From the NCBI RefSeq assembly GCF_900107795.1, contig NZ_FNRL01000001.1, positions 1 to 58,048 on the forward strand: a stretch of DNA of 58,048 nt, written 5' to 3'. This DNA is from Chitinophaga terrae (ex Kim and Jung 2007). GTDB lineage: Bacteria > Bacteroidota > Bacteroidia > Chitinophagales > Chitinophagaceae. The notes beneath the pieces were generated by a model that saw only the letters and a program-made list of their open reading frames with translations, searched no databases and had not been told where the DNA came from. The position numbers and the translations under genes were made by a program. Shown piece by piece: positions 39,975 to 48,164 of this stretch (position 1 is the first letter of the stretch; the number at the start of each line of letters is the position of its first letter).

Positions 39975-42900
39975 TTAAAGGTTCAATTCAATACCAGCTG
40001 TCCATACCCTCAGCAACGGGTAATTGCCCGACTGGTTCTCCGGGTCCCAACCTTTGTAGTTTGTGATGGTAAAGATGTTCTGGCCCTGGACATAAAACCT
40101 GCAGCCCTGTATGCCGCCTCTCCTGGTCATTTTTTCAGGAAGTGAATAGGAAACAGAAATATTTTTCAATCGCAGGAACGAAATAGTGGCATAGTAAGAA
40201 GGATTCCAATCCGTTCCTACATTGGCATAACTGGCCTGGCTATTGGGATTGTTGGTCAGTTTTTGCACGTCGGTTATATCTCCTTTCTGTTGCCAGCGGC
40301 GTTCGTACCTGTCCACAGGCATATTGCTGGCTTTCCCGTTTGCGTTGAAAAGGCTGCCATAGGTAACGGCCCCTGTTTGTTTCCCGAAATTCAGGAATAA
40401 GCTCAATTCAAATTGTTTGAAACGGAAGGCATTATTGATCCCCCCGAACAATTCCTTTCCTGTATTGATGGCTATTACCCGGTCGTTGATCATCAGGTAA
40501 TTGGCATAGGAAGTATCTATCCCTCTTGAATAGCTTCTCCATACATTCAAACCGGTTATAGGATCTACGCCTACCTTATCGTAGGTTTTTACAATACTTA
40601 GCGGCAATCCTTCAACATAGGTGTAGGCATAGGGAGAACCGGCGAGGTTAGGGTACGACACTAATTTATTCCGTGGGAAACTGATATTGAATGAAGTATT
40701 CCAGGAGAAGTCTTTCTTCTTTATGTTGCTTGAACTGAATTCCAGTTCCAGGCCGGTGTTCTGGATAACGGCAGGCAGGTTAGACTGTATGCTGGAGAAT
40801 CCAACGGTGCTGGGTAAAGGAAATTGCACTAACTGGTTGGAAGACCGGTTCCTGTAGTAGCTTGTAGAAAGGGAGATCCTGTTGTCCAGGAACGAAAGTT
40901 CCAGTCCAACTTCCGCTTTCTTGTTAGTTTCCCAACTGTATTCGTTGTTGAAAAGTCCCGAAGGGGCGAGCGATAGTCCCCCGTTATATTGGTTGGTAGC
41001 ATTGTATAACGAAAGATAGCCATAGTCGGGGATGATATCATTGCCTGTAGTACCATAGCTGGCCCTCAGTTTACCGAAACTCAAAAAAGGAAGCGCATCT
41101 CTTACAAGATCTTCATCGCTGAAGATCCAGGCGGCGCCTGCAGATGCAAAATTGCCGAACCGCCTGCCCGGTGCAAATCGCCCGGAGCCATCCCGCCGGG
41201 CTGTGATGTTAATAATATACTTTGAATCGATATTGTAGTTAAGCCGGCCGAAGATAGCGTTATAGAGATATTCTGAGTTCTGGGTATAGGAGTAGTCTAC
41301 CTGTCCGAAGTTCGTGTTCCCCATCAATGCGTCATCGGGATAATTGTTCACCTGCAATATCAGCCCGTTGGTTTTGCTTTGTTGAAATGTGGCGCCAACA
41401 AGCGCTTTGAAGTTGCCGGGTCCCAGTCTTGTTTCATATTCCAGTTGCGGCTCCGCACTCCAGGTACCTGTCATTAATTTCATATGCCGGGAACTCCTCA
41501 GGAACTTTCCTCTTGTCAGCCATTCGGTTGGATCAAAAAAGTCCTGTGGTCTTTTAGACACTGCATCCGTTTGTACCTGGTTGTAACCTAAGGTAGCCTT
41601 CACCTTAAAGCCATTGAACAATTTGTAACTGAAAGCCGCGCTGGAAACAAGGCTACGGGTATTGGCATCAGATATTTCCTTCAACCTGGCAATGGGGTTC
41701 TGGAAAGTTCCGTTAGGTCCCCAGTTCAGTTTGCCGGTAGAGTCGTATAACGGCGGCGCGATGGGAGGCAGTGTTAAAGCATAGGCGGCGATACTCCAAC
41801 CGGGCAACCTGTTGTTATCGAAACCATAATTCACTGAAAACTGCGCCTGTAATTTTTGATTGGCTGATTGATGATTTACATTCAGGCGACCGTTGTAGCG
41901 GGTATTGGCCAGGTCGATTGGAAAGATGGAAGTTTCCCTGGAATAATTCCCCGAGAAGAGAAAGGAAGTATTGTTATTGCCCCCGGATATAGACAGTTGG
42001 CCCCGGGTGTAATTGGCGGCGCCGCCCAGCAATACATCCTGCCAGTCGGTACTCCGGGTAGTATCCCACGATACCAGGTCGTAAACAGTACTGGGGTTGG
42101 CTGTAGCGATGGTTTGCCCATCGTTCTTAATAGCTTCATAGCGCATATCCAGGTACTGCCGTCTGTCTAAAACATCTACCTTCCTGGATATTTTAGCAAT
42201 ACCGGAAGAAAGGTTAAGGTTGACAGATGTTTTCCCTGCTTTTCCTTTCTTCGTGGTGATGAGGATCACGCCGTTCCCTCCCCGGCTTCCGTAGATGGAA
42301 GTAGCGTCGGCATCTTTCAGTACTTCGATACTTTCTATATCATTTGGATTGATGCTGTTCAACGGGCTTGTGCCCACATAGCCCAGCACCTCGAAGCTGG
42401 GCGGGTTGTTGCCCGAACTGCCGGAAGGAGTATCGAATATGCCGGAAGGATAGGGTGTTCCGTCGATAATGATAAGCGGGTTGTTAGCTTCGGGGCGTAC
42501 GCTGTTCAGGCCGCGCAACCTCAGCGTGAAGCCGGTACCGGGCAAGCCGCTTTCCTGTACCACGTCGAGGCCCGCTACCCTTCCTACCAGGGCGGCAAGC
42601 GGGTTGCTCACAGGTTGACTGGCGATATCCTTTGAGCTTACTTTCGTGATGTTGCCGATCATCTCCTTTTTTATCACATCATAATAACCTGCTTTGATCA
42701 CTACATCTTCGAGGGATGTTTCCGCAAGGGGCAGGGTAAGCTCCAGCGACGGTTGATCGATCATGGCTGATGTTACTTTAAATTCGGTTGTTTTAAAGCC
42801 CACGAACGATATTACCAGAACGGTTCCCTGGTTGGCGTTGATAGAAAAACGGCCCTCAGCATCGGTAGCGGCGCCGGTGGAGGTACCTTTTACCCTTACC

Positions 42901-43400
42901 GAAGCGCCGGCCAATACATTGCCGTCGGTTCCCTTTACGACGCCGGAAATGGGTCCGCCTGCGGCTGCAGCCTGCGGCGATGGAGAGGCAGGTTTTTCCG
43001 TTGCAGGAGGGGCAGGTACAACCCGTATCACGTTTTCCCTGATATTCCATTTCAGCGCTTTGTCTTTCAGTAAAGCATCCAGTACGTCGGCCACTTTCTG
43101 GTCTGTTACCGTGATGTTCACTTTCTGATCTTTAAGCAGGGTGTTCTCGTACATGATCACCACATCGGCCTTTGCTTCAATAGCAGAAAAAACTTTGCGG
43201 ATAGGGGCGTTCTTGAAATCCAGGGAGATCCTTTTCTGTTCATTACCCTGCCCGTAGCTGGAAGCGGCAATGAGTGCCTGTGCAGCTATGACGATCAGCG
43301 TAAGGATAAAAAAACTCGTTCTCATAATAAAACGTATGCACGGTTTACCGGCAGCAGCCAGCAAGCGGCCGCCGGTATGATAAATACCTGTTTTTTGCAT
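39975..43400 (-). CDS. SusC/RagA family TonB-linked outer-membrane protein with STN domain
   Basis: 1141 residues. A hydrophobic signal region lies at about 26-48. An STN domain (about 57-125, ISLDFKNAPIRKVFSAIEAK), a carboxypeptidase-like domain with VLAGASVRVKGTSTGAATDA, a plug with the SusC signature ATSIYGSRGGNGVILITTKK and a C-terminal barrel follow. The STN domain should signal to the divergent FecR/ECF pair at 43711-45462. The start at 43400 (MQKTGIYH) matches many SusC leaders of the group; ATG at 43325 is an alternative that begins right at the signal peptide. Confidence 0.92.
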   Translation of the reverse strand: MQKTGIYHTGGRLLAAAGKPCIRFIMRTSFFILTLIVIAAQALIAASSYGQGNEQKRISLDFKNAPIRKVFSAIEAKADVVIMYENTLLKDQKVNITVTDQKVADVLDALLKDKALKWNIRENVIRVVPAPPATEKPASPSPQAAAAGGPISGVVKGTDGNVLAGASVRVKGTSTGAATDAEGRFSINANQGTVLVISFVGFKTTEFKVTSAMIDQPSLELTLPLAETSLEDVVIKAGYYDVIKKEMIGNITKVSSKDIASQPVSNPLAALVGRVAGLDVVQESGLPGTGFTLRLRGLNSVRPEANNPLIIIDGTPYPSGIFDTPSGSSGNNPPSFEVLGYVGTSPLNSINPNDIESIEVLKDADATSIYGSRGGNGVILITTKKGKAGKTSVNLNLSSGIAKISRKVDVLDRRQYLDMRYEAIKNDGQTIATANPSTVYDLVSWDTTRSTDWQDVLLGGAANYTRGQLSISGGNNNTSFLFSGNYSRETSIFPIDLANTRYNGRLNVNHQSANQKLQAQFSVNYGFDNNRLPGWSIAAYALTLPPIAPPLYDSTGKLNWGPNGTFQNPIARLKEISDANTRSLVSSAAFSYKLFNGFKVKATLGYNQVQTDAVSKRPQDFFDPTEWLTRGKFLRSSRHMKLMTGTWSAEPQLEYETRLGPGNFKALVGATFQQSKTNGLILQVNNYPDDALMGNTNFGQVDYSYTQNSEYLYNAIFGRLNYNIDSKYIINITARRDGSGRFAPGRRFGNFASAGAAWIFSDEDLVRDALPFLSFGKLRASYGTTGNDIIPDYGYLSLYNATNQYNGGLSLAPSGLFNNEYSWETNKKAEVGLELSFLDNRISLSTSYYRNRSSNQLVQFPLPSTVGFSSIQSNLPAVIQNTGLELEFSSSNIKKKDFSWNTSFNISFPRNKLVSYPNLAGSPYAYTYVEGLPLSIVKTYDKVGVDPITGLNVWRSYSRGIDTSYANYLMINDRVIAINTGKELFGGINNAFRFKQFELSLFLNFGKQTGAVTYGSLFNANGKASNMPVDRYERRWQQKGDITDVQKLTNNPNSQASYANVGTDWNPSYYATISFLRLKNISVSYSLPEKMTRRGGIQGCRFYVQGQNIFTITNYKGWDPENQSGNYPLLRVWTAGIELNL

Positions 43401-43710
43401 AAATTGCGGTTGTTCGAATTGTTTTAATTAAAGTGATTCAGACAGGAACCCCTCCTTAGCTGTCCAGGCGCCGAGGGGTTTTTCTTCCTTAAGGAGCATT
43501 GCAGATATACATTCTTACATTATTGATTTTGGTGATAAAATTTTAAACAGATACGCTGAATACCTTTATTCAGTTCCCCCTTTCTAAAAAGACGATTACC
43601 CGGGATGAAATCACTAGTCGGGAAATAATTTTTTTTGAGCAGATGGTAAAAGCCCGGCTACCGGGGATGAGATAAAGAAAGTTTAATTACAGCTATAGAG
43701 TAATAACAGA
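43401..43710. other. Divergent promoter region between SusC and the ECF sigma gene
   Basis: 310 bp without a gene. It contains a hairpin AACCCCTC / GAGGGGTT (43447-43480), lying about 45 nt before the SusC start in its leader, and AT-rich DNA toward the sigma gene with small GC-rich inverted repeats around 43640-43665. Promoters for both directions must lie here; no clean TAnnTTTG box was fixed. Confidence 0.5.
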
Positions 43711-44259
43711 TTGCAGGTGTACGACAACCAAACAGGTTATACGAAATTACTGGAACGATTAAAGGCATCCGACCTGGAAGCCTTCGGGGAGTTGTATGTG
43801 CAGGTACGGGAACGTTTGTTTGTATATGCTTTGTCGTTTTTAAAAGATGAAGATATTGCCCAGGACCTGGTACAGGAGATGTTTGTAGACCTTTGGGAGA
43901 ACCGGCAGTTCGAACATATTCACAGCGATCTTATTGGCTACCTTGTAAGAACAGTACGGAACCGGAGCCTGACCTATATCCGGCAACAGCAGAACCAAGC
44001 CAGGCTGAGGAACGAACATTTCGGCACAGGAGAGTCGTTGACCGAGCCGGATTCGATAGAAGCATGGGCATTAGGGGAAGAAATTGAGGCAGCCATCGCC
44101 CAGCTGCCGCCTATGGCCGCCAAAGTATTCAGGCTGCATTACATAGAAAAACTCAGTTATGCAGAAATTGCCGACCAATTGCAGATAAGCGTTAATACCG
44201 TAGGCAATCATATTGCCAGGGCGTTGAAAGGCCTGCGGGGAAATTTGAAAAAAAATTAG
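43711..44259 (+). CDS. ECF-type RNA polymerase sigma-70 factor
   Basis: 182 residues with region 2 at about 25-95 (YALSFLKDEDIAQDLVQEMF, VDLWENRQ) and region 4 at about 120-178 (LPPMAAKVFRLHYIEKLSYA, EIADQLQISVNTVGNHIARA). The open frame begins at TTG 43711 and has GTG two codons later at 43717, which may be the true start; no upstream ATG exists. It pairs with the FecR 42 nt downstream and is divergent from its likely target SusC. Confidence 0.92.
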   Translation: MQVYDNQTGYTKLLERLKASDLEAFGELYVQVRERLFVYALSFLKDEDIAQDLVQEMFVDLWENRQFEHIHSDLIGYLVRTVRNRSLTYIRQQQNQARLRNEHFGTGESLTEPDSIEAWALGEEIEAAIAQLPPMAAKVFRLHYIEKLSYAEIADQLQISVNTVGNHIARALKGLRGNLKKN

Positions 44260-44301
44260 CAACCGATTAGTGATTCAATCCGAGTTAATAGTCATTATAG
44301 T

Positions 44302-45462
44302 ATGATGGATCAGTTAACCGACGACGAAAAATTTCTGCTCCTTGGAAAAGTGACGGGTACTCTCAGCCCGGCAGAGGAGGAAGCGCTGGAGCAATTGTTC
44401 CTTACCAATCCTCATGCCCGCCCGGCTTACGATGCGCTGGCAGCTTCTTTGCCGGCCAGCGATGTAGCTACCGGGTTTGCCCATCGTAAAACCCATTCTA
44501 CCTGGCGCGACCTGGAAGCGGAGCTCAGGCAGCAACAAACGCCTGTGCCGGTTGTTCCTCTCTTTAAAAGAAAATGGCTGGTAGCAGCCGCCATTGTTGC
44601 AGGGCTGCTGGTGGCGGCAGGCATTATCTTCTGGCAGCAACAACTGGCCAAACCAGGAAAAAGCTACCTGGCTGCAGCCCCATCAAAAGCAGGCATTGAA
44701 TTAAAACTGGCGAATGGCCAGGTTGTTAACTTATCAGAAGAGCATGGCGCCATTAAAGCCGGAGATGCACAGCTCAACAACAGCAATAAAAGCCTTTCTT
44801 TTGCCCCCGGCCCCTCTCCTTCCGCCGAAGAACTGAATATCCTTACCGTACCAACGGGAATGGATTACAAAGTAAACCTGGCCGATGGCACAGAAGTATG
44901 GCTGAATTCCGCTACTCAAATATCTTTTCCTCTTGCTTTTACCGGCAGTTCGCGGCAGATCGCTATTAACGGGGAAGCCTATCTGAAAGTAGCCAAAGAT
45001 CCCTCCAAACCGTTTATCGTGCAGCTGCCGCACAGCACTGTGCAGGTACTGGGAACAGAATTCAATGTAAATACCTATGATTCCGGTATCGTGAAAGTAG
45101 CCCTGGTAGAAGGTTCTGTAAACCTGCAGGCGCCTACAGGAAAAAGTATGCTCACGCCGGGCAAACAGGCTGTATACCACGATGGGCAGGCCATTACACA
45201 GGCAACCTTCGATGCACGTAATGTACTGAGCTGGCGTAAAGGCTTGTTCTATTTTGAAGATGCCAGCCTGGAGGAGATCGGTAAAGTAGTGCCACGCTGG
45301 TACGGTATCCGGGTAGTGATAGATAACCCGGCTATCCGGTCGCGTACTTTCAGCGGGGTGATTAACCGGAATCGCCCTGTTTCCGTTTTCATGGAAGATT
45401 TAAAGGCCATATCAGGGATTGAAGCGTATAGGGATCAGCAGGGGGTGTTGCATTTCAGGTAG
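44302..45462 (+). CDS. FecR family anti-sigma factor
   Basis: 386 residues: N-terminal sigma-binding helices (about 1-85), a span at about 92-112 (KWLVAAAIVAGLLVAAGIIF), and a periplasmic FecR domain (LTVPTGMDYKVNLADGTEVW; GEAYLKVAKDPSKPFIVQLP; VQVLGTEFNVNTYDSGIVKV) with a C-terminal DUF4974 region (SLEEIGKVVPRWYGIRVVID). It should restrain the upstream ECF factor until SusC at 39975 binds ligand. Two adjacent ATGs (44302, 44305) are possible starts. Confidence 0.93.
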   Translation: MMDQLTDDEKFLLLGKVTGTLSPAEEEALEQLFLTNPHARPAYDALAASLPASDVATGFAHRKTHSTWRDLEAELRQQQTPVPVVPLFKRKWLVAAAIVAGLLVAAGIIFWQQQLAKPGKSYLAAAPSKAGIELKLANGQVVNLSEEHGAIKAGDAQLNNSNKSLSFAPGPSPSAEELNILTVPTGMDYKVNLADGTEVWLNSATQISFPLAFTGSSRQIAINGEAYLKVAKDPSKPFIVQLPHSTVQVLGTEFNVNTYDSGIVKVALVEGSVNLQAPTGKSMLTPGKQAVYHDGQAITQATFDARNVLSWRKGLFYFEDASLEEIGKVVPRWYGIRVVIDNPAIRSRTFSGVINRNRPVSVFMEDLKAISGIEAYRDQQGVLHFR

Positions 45463-45511
45463 AAGAACAAGTGTACAGGCCAGAAAAAATTGGTTTTTGA
45501 ATTCTTTCCCC

Positions 45512-45538
45512 TATTTTTGTATCAATCATTACAAAAAT
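45512..45538 (+). promoter_or_regulatory. TetR-type operator over the promoter of the TetR gene
   Basis: ATTTTTGTA (45513-45521) and TACAAAAAT (45530-45538) are perfect inverted arms 8 nt apart. The left arm overlaps the -7 box TATTTTTG (45512-45519). A second copy is at 46134-46160, before the neighbouring SDR gene. Confidence 0.7.
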
Positions 45539-45540
45539 AC

Positions 45541-46122
45541 ATGAAAGGAAGGCCAACCAGGCACCAGGACAAAGAACTCATACTAAAAGCACAGGAAGTA
45601 TTCTGGCAACGCGGATTCAACGGCACCTCCCTCGCCGACCTTAGCAATGCAACAGGAGCCGGAGCAGGAAGCCTGTATAATACCTTCAAAGGCGGCAAGA
45701 AAGAGCTCTTCAAAAAAGCGCTTCAGCAACGCAGAGAAGACCTGGAAGCCTTCAGGCAGATGCTGGCAAAAAGCGAAGACCCCGTAGCTTTAATAAAAAA
45801 GTTCTTCATGGATTTGGCGAATGCTGATAAACAAGCGCACGACAAAGGATGTATTGTTGCCAACTCCATCGTGGAAATGACATTTATTGATGATGAACTA
45901 AAAAACGAGGCTACCCAGATCCTGAAAGAAACTGAACAACTCTATGTTTCCGTTATTGCCGCAGCGCAGAAAAAAGGAACACTGACCACAAAAACACCAG
46001 CCGATACCTTAGGCAAATTCCTTATCACCTTTTGGTGTGGCATCAATTCATTAAGACGAATTTACCCGGATAAAAAAACATTGAAAGAACAGATTGCATT
46101 TCACCTGCAGGTGCTGAACTAA
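45541..46122 (+). CDS. TetR/AcrR family transcriptional regulator
   Basis: 193 residues with the TetR HTH at about 10-55 (LILKAQEVFWQRGFNGTSLA, SLYNTFKGGKKELFKKAL) and a helical ligand domain resembling TetR_C of the YcdC/AefR-like group (DKGCIVANSIVEM). The ATG at 45541 was chosen because the upstream frame from 45490 runs through the operator and promoter. Inverted repeats at 45513-45538 and 46135-46160 suggest it represses itself and the SDR gene 44 nt downstream. The inducer is unknown. Confidence 0.9.
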   Translation: MKGRPTRHQDKELILKAQEVFWQRGFNGTSLADLSNATGAGAGSLYNTFKGGKKELFKKALQQRREDLEAFRQMLAKSEDPVALIKKFFMDLANADKQAHDKGCIVANSIVEMTFIDDELKNEATQILKETEQLYVSVIAAAQKKGTLTTKTPADTLGKFLITFWCGINSLRRIYPDKKTLKEQIAFHLQVLN

Positions 46123-46133
46123 ATTTTTTTACT

Positions 46134-46160
46134 TATTTTTTGAACGATCATTACAAAAAT
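46134..46160 (+). promoter_or_regulatory. TetR-type operator over the promoter of the SDR gene
   Basis: ATTTTTTGA (46135-46143), 8 nt, TACAAAAAT (46152-46160). The right arm and the adjoining ATCAT are identical to the site at 45513-45538, with the same spacing. TATTTTTTG at 46134-46142 resembles a -7 box with one extra T. Confidence 0.65.
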
Positions 46161-46166
46161 AACCAC

Positions 46167-46955
46167 ATGGATCTACAGCTTAAAGGCAAAAGGGCATTTA
46201 TCAGCGGCTCTACACAGGGTATCGGTTTTGCTATTGCACAACAATTATTGCAGGAAGGAGCGGAAGTTATTATTAACGGGAGAAATGAGAACAAAACCAG
46301 GCTCGCCTGTGAGCGGCTCAGAGAACAGTTTCCCGACGCCGTTGTATTTCCCTGCCCGGCCGATTTTTCCAACAGAAGTGAAGTAATGCAACTCCTGGAT
46401 GAATTGAATAACATAGATATCCTTATCAACAATGTCGGGATCTTCGGGGTAGAGAACTTCTATGAAATTTCAGACGAAACCTGGTACGATTACCTTGAAA
46501 TAAACCTGATGAGCAGCATGCGCCTATCACGGAAACTGCTGCCGGCAATGATCCGGAACAATTGGGGAAGGATTATTTTCATCAGCAGCGAATCCGGTGT
46601 CAACGTGCCTGAAAACATGATCCATTATGGTACAACAAAAGCCGCGATGAATGCTTTAAGCAACGGGTTATCCAAGCTCACAAAAGGCGCAGGGGTAACG
46701 GTGAACACCATACTGGGCGGACCCACCTATTCCGATGGCGTTGCCGCGGTTGTAGAACAAATTGCGGATGCGCAGCAAATTGACGCAGAATCTGTAAAAC
46801 AGGCTATCATCCTGCAATCCAATCCTCATATCCTGTTGCAAAGATTTTTAGACCCTGCGGAAATAGCGAGTCTGGCAGTTTACCTGGCAAGTCCCCTTTC
46901 TGTAGCTACCAATGGGGCTGCGCTCCGTGCAGATAGCGGGGTGTTGAAAGTTTAA
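46167..46955 (+). CDS. SDR family oxidoreductase
   Basis: 262 residues. Cofactor loop SGSTQGIGFAIA at about 11-22 (Ser in place of the first Thr), NGRNENKT after the second strand (suits NADPH), NNVGIFG at about 90, catalytic Ser in FISSESGVNVPE and YGTTKAAMNAL at about 154. The C-terminal ATNGAALRADSGV is family-like. ATG at 46167 is chosen; the open frame extends to a TTG at 46140 inside the operator. It is likely the TetR target gene; substrate unknown. Confidence 0.9.
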   Translation: MDLQLKGKRAFISGSTQGIGFAIAQQLLQEGAEVIINGRNENKTRLACERLREQFPDAVVFPCPADFSNRSEVMQLLDELNNIDILINNVGIFGVENFYEISDETWYDYLEINLMSSMRLSRKLLPAMIRNNWGRIIFISSESGVNVPENMIHYGTTKAAMNALSNGLSKLTKGAGVTVNTILGGPTYSDGVAAVVEQIADAQQIDAESVKQAIILQSNPHILLQRFLDPAEIASLAVYLASPLSVATNGAALRADSGVLKV

Positions 46956-46956
46956 A

Positions 46957-46985
46957 AAGCGGGCATTTTAAACAATGCCCGCCTT
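46957..46985. terminator. Bidirectional terminator between SDR and LLM genes
   Basis: GCGGGCATT (46959-46967) and AATGCCCGC (46974-46982) form a perfect 9-bp stem preceded by AAAAA, so the minus strand ends in a T-run. It lies directly after the SDR stop and 20 nt after the convergent gene's stop. Confidence 0.75.
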
Positions 46986-47003
46986 CATGATTTTTGGGTG
47001 CGT

Positions 47004-48026
47004 TTAACGCCAGCCTAATCCAGGCGCTACGTATTTTAAAATGGAAGACAGTATATGCACGTTATACTCAACTCCCAGGGTATTGGGTATGGTTAAAAGA
47101 AGGGTATCCGCTTCCTGGATCGCTTCATCTTTAGCCAATTCTTTAATGAGTTGATCCGGCTCGGCTGCATAACTTCTTCCGAAGATGGCGCGTTTGCCTT
47201 GTTCTATCATCCCGATCTTGTCGGACTTATCAGACTCCTGGCCGAAGAAATAGCGGTCCTGGTCCGATACCAGCGCGAAAATAGACCGGCTCACCGAAAC
47301 CCTTGGTTCGCGGTTATGTCCAGCTTTCTTCCAGGCTTCTTTGTATAACCTGATCTGTTCTGCCTGTTGCACATGGAATGGCTTCCCGCTCTCGTCATAT
47401 TTGAGGGTAGAACTTTGCAGGAACATTCCATTCTCTGCCGCCCATACAGCGGTGGCATTAGAAGCAGCTCCCCACCAGATGCGCTCACGCAGCCCTTCCG
47501 AATGAGGTTCCAGTCGCAATAAGCCCGGCGGGTTAGGAAACATAGGATATGGATTAGGCTCTGCAAACCCAACGCCCTTCAGCTTATCCAGGAATTCCAA
47601 CGCTTTACGGCGTCCCATATCTGCATCGGTTTCTCCTGCTGCCGGTTCATATCCAAAATATCGCCATCCATCGATCACCTGTTCCGGCGATCCCCTGCTG
47701 ATACCTAACTGCAATCGCCCTCTTGAAATCAAATCAGCGGCGCCGGCATCTTCTACCATATATAGCGGGTTCTCATAACGCATATCAATAACACCGGTTC
47801 CGATCTCTATTTTGCTTGTTTTGGCGCCGATAGCCGAAAGCAAAGGAAATGGCGATGCCAGTTGAGCTGCAAAATGATGTACCCGAAAATAGGCGCCGTC
47901 TAACCCGATTTCTTCAGCGGCAACGGCCAGGTCGATCGACTGAAGCAACGTATCGCTGGCTGTACGCGTTTTATAGGCTGGATGGTTAGACCAATGCCCG
48001 AACGATAAAAATCCTATTTTCTTCAT
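47004..48026 (-). CDS. LLM class (luciferase-like) flavin-dependent oxidoreductase
   Basis: 340 residues of the bacterial luciferase-like monooxygenase fold. The N-terminal KKIGFLSFGHW strand, DGAYFRVHHFAAQLASPFPL at about 40-59, IEIGTGVIDMRYENPLYMVE and SRGRLQLGISRGSPEQVIDG are typical segments for FMN/F420-binding TIM barrels. It probably uses FMNH2 to oxidise an organic substrate. It stands alone, convergent with the TetR-controlled SDR and divergent from an S41 peptidase. Confidence 0.9.
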   Translation of the reverse strand: MKKIGFLSFGHWSNHPAYKTRTASDTLLQSIDLAVAAEEIGLDGAYFRVHHFAAQLASPFPLLSAIGAKTSKIEIGTGVIDMRYENPLYMVEDAGAADLISRGRLQLGISRGSPEQVIDGWRYFGYEPAAGETDADMGRRKALEFLDKLKGVGFAEPNPYPMFPNPPGLLRLEPHSEGLRERIWWGAASNATAVWAAENGMFLQSSTLKYDESGKPFHVQQAEQIRLYKEAWKKAGHNREPRVSVSRSIFALVSDQDRYFFGQESDKSDKIGMIEQGKRAIFGRSYAAEPDQLIKELAKDEAIQEADTLLLTIPNTLGVEYNVHILSSILKYVAPGLGWR

Positions 48027-48164
48027 AACACATTTTTCAGGGAGAAAATTAGACCAATATTATCCATTTTTTCTGGTACAGCAATTTCTTTCCCCCATGC
48101 ACTCCCGTGTTTTAACGGTGAGATAATATTTTCCCTATCTTCACCCCGCAAGCATTCTAAACAG

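Noticed and set aside
46140..46166. TTG start for the SDR gene
   Set aside because: It falls within the TetR-type operator and adds nine residues not seen in SDRs; ATG at 46167 is better.
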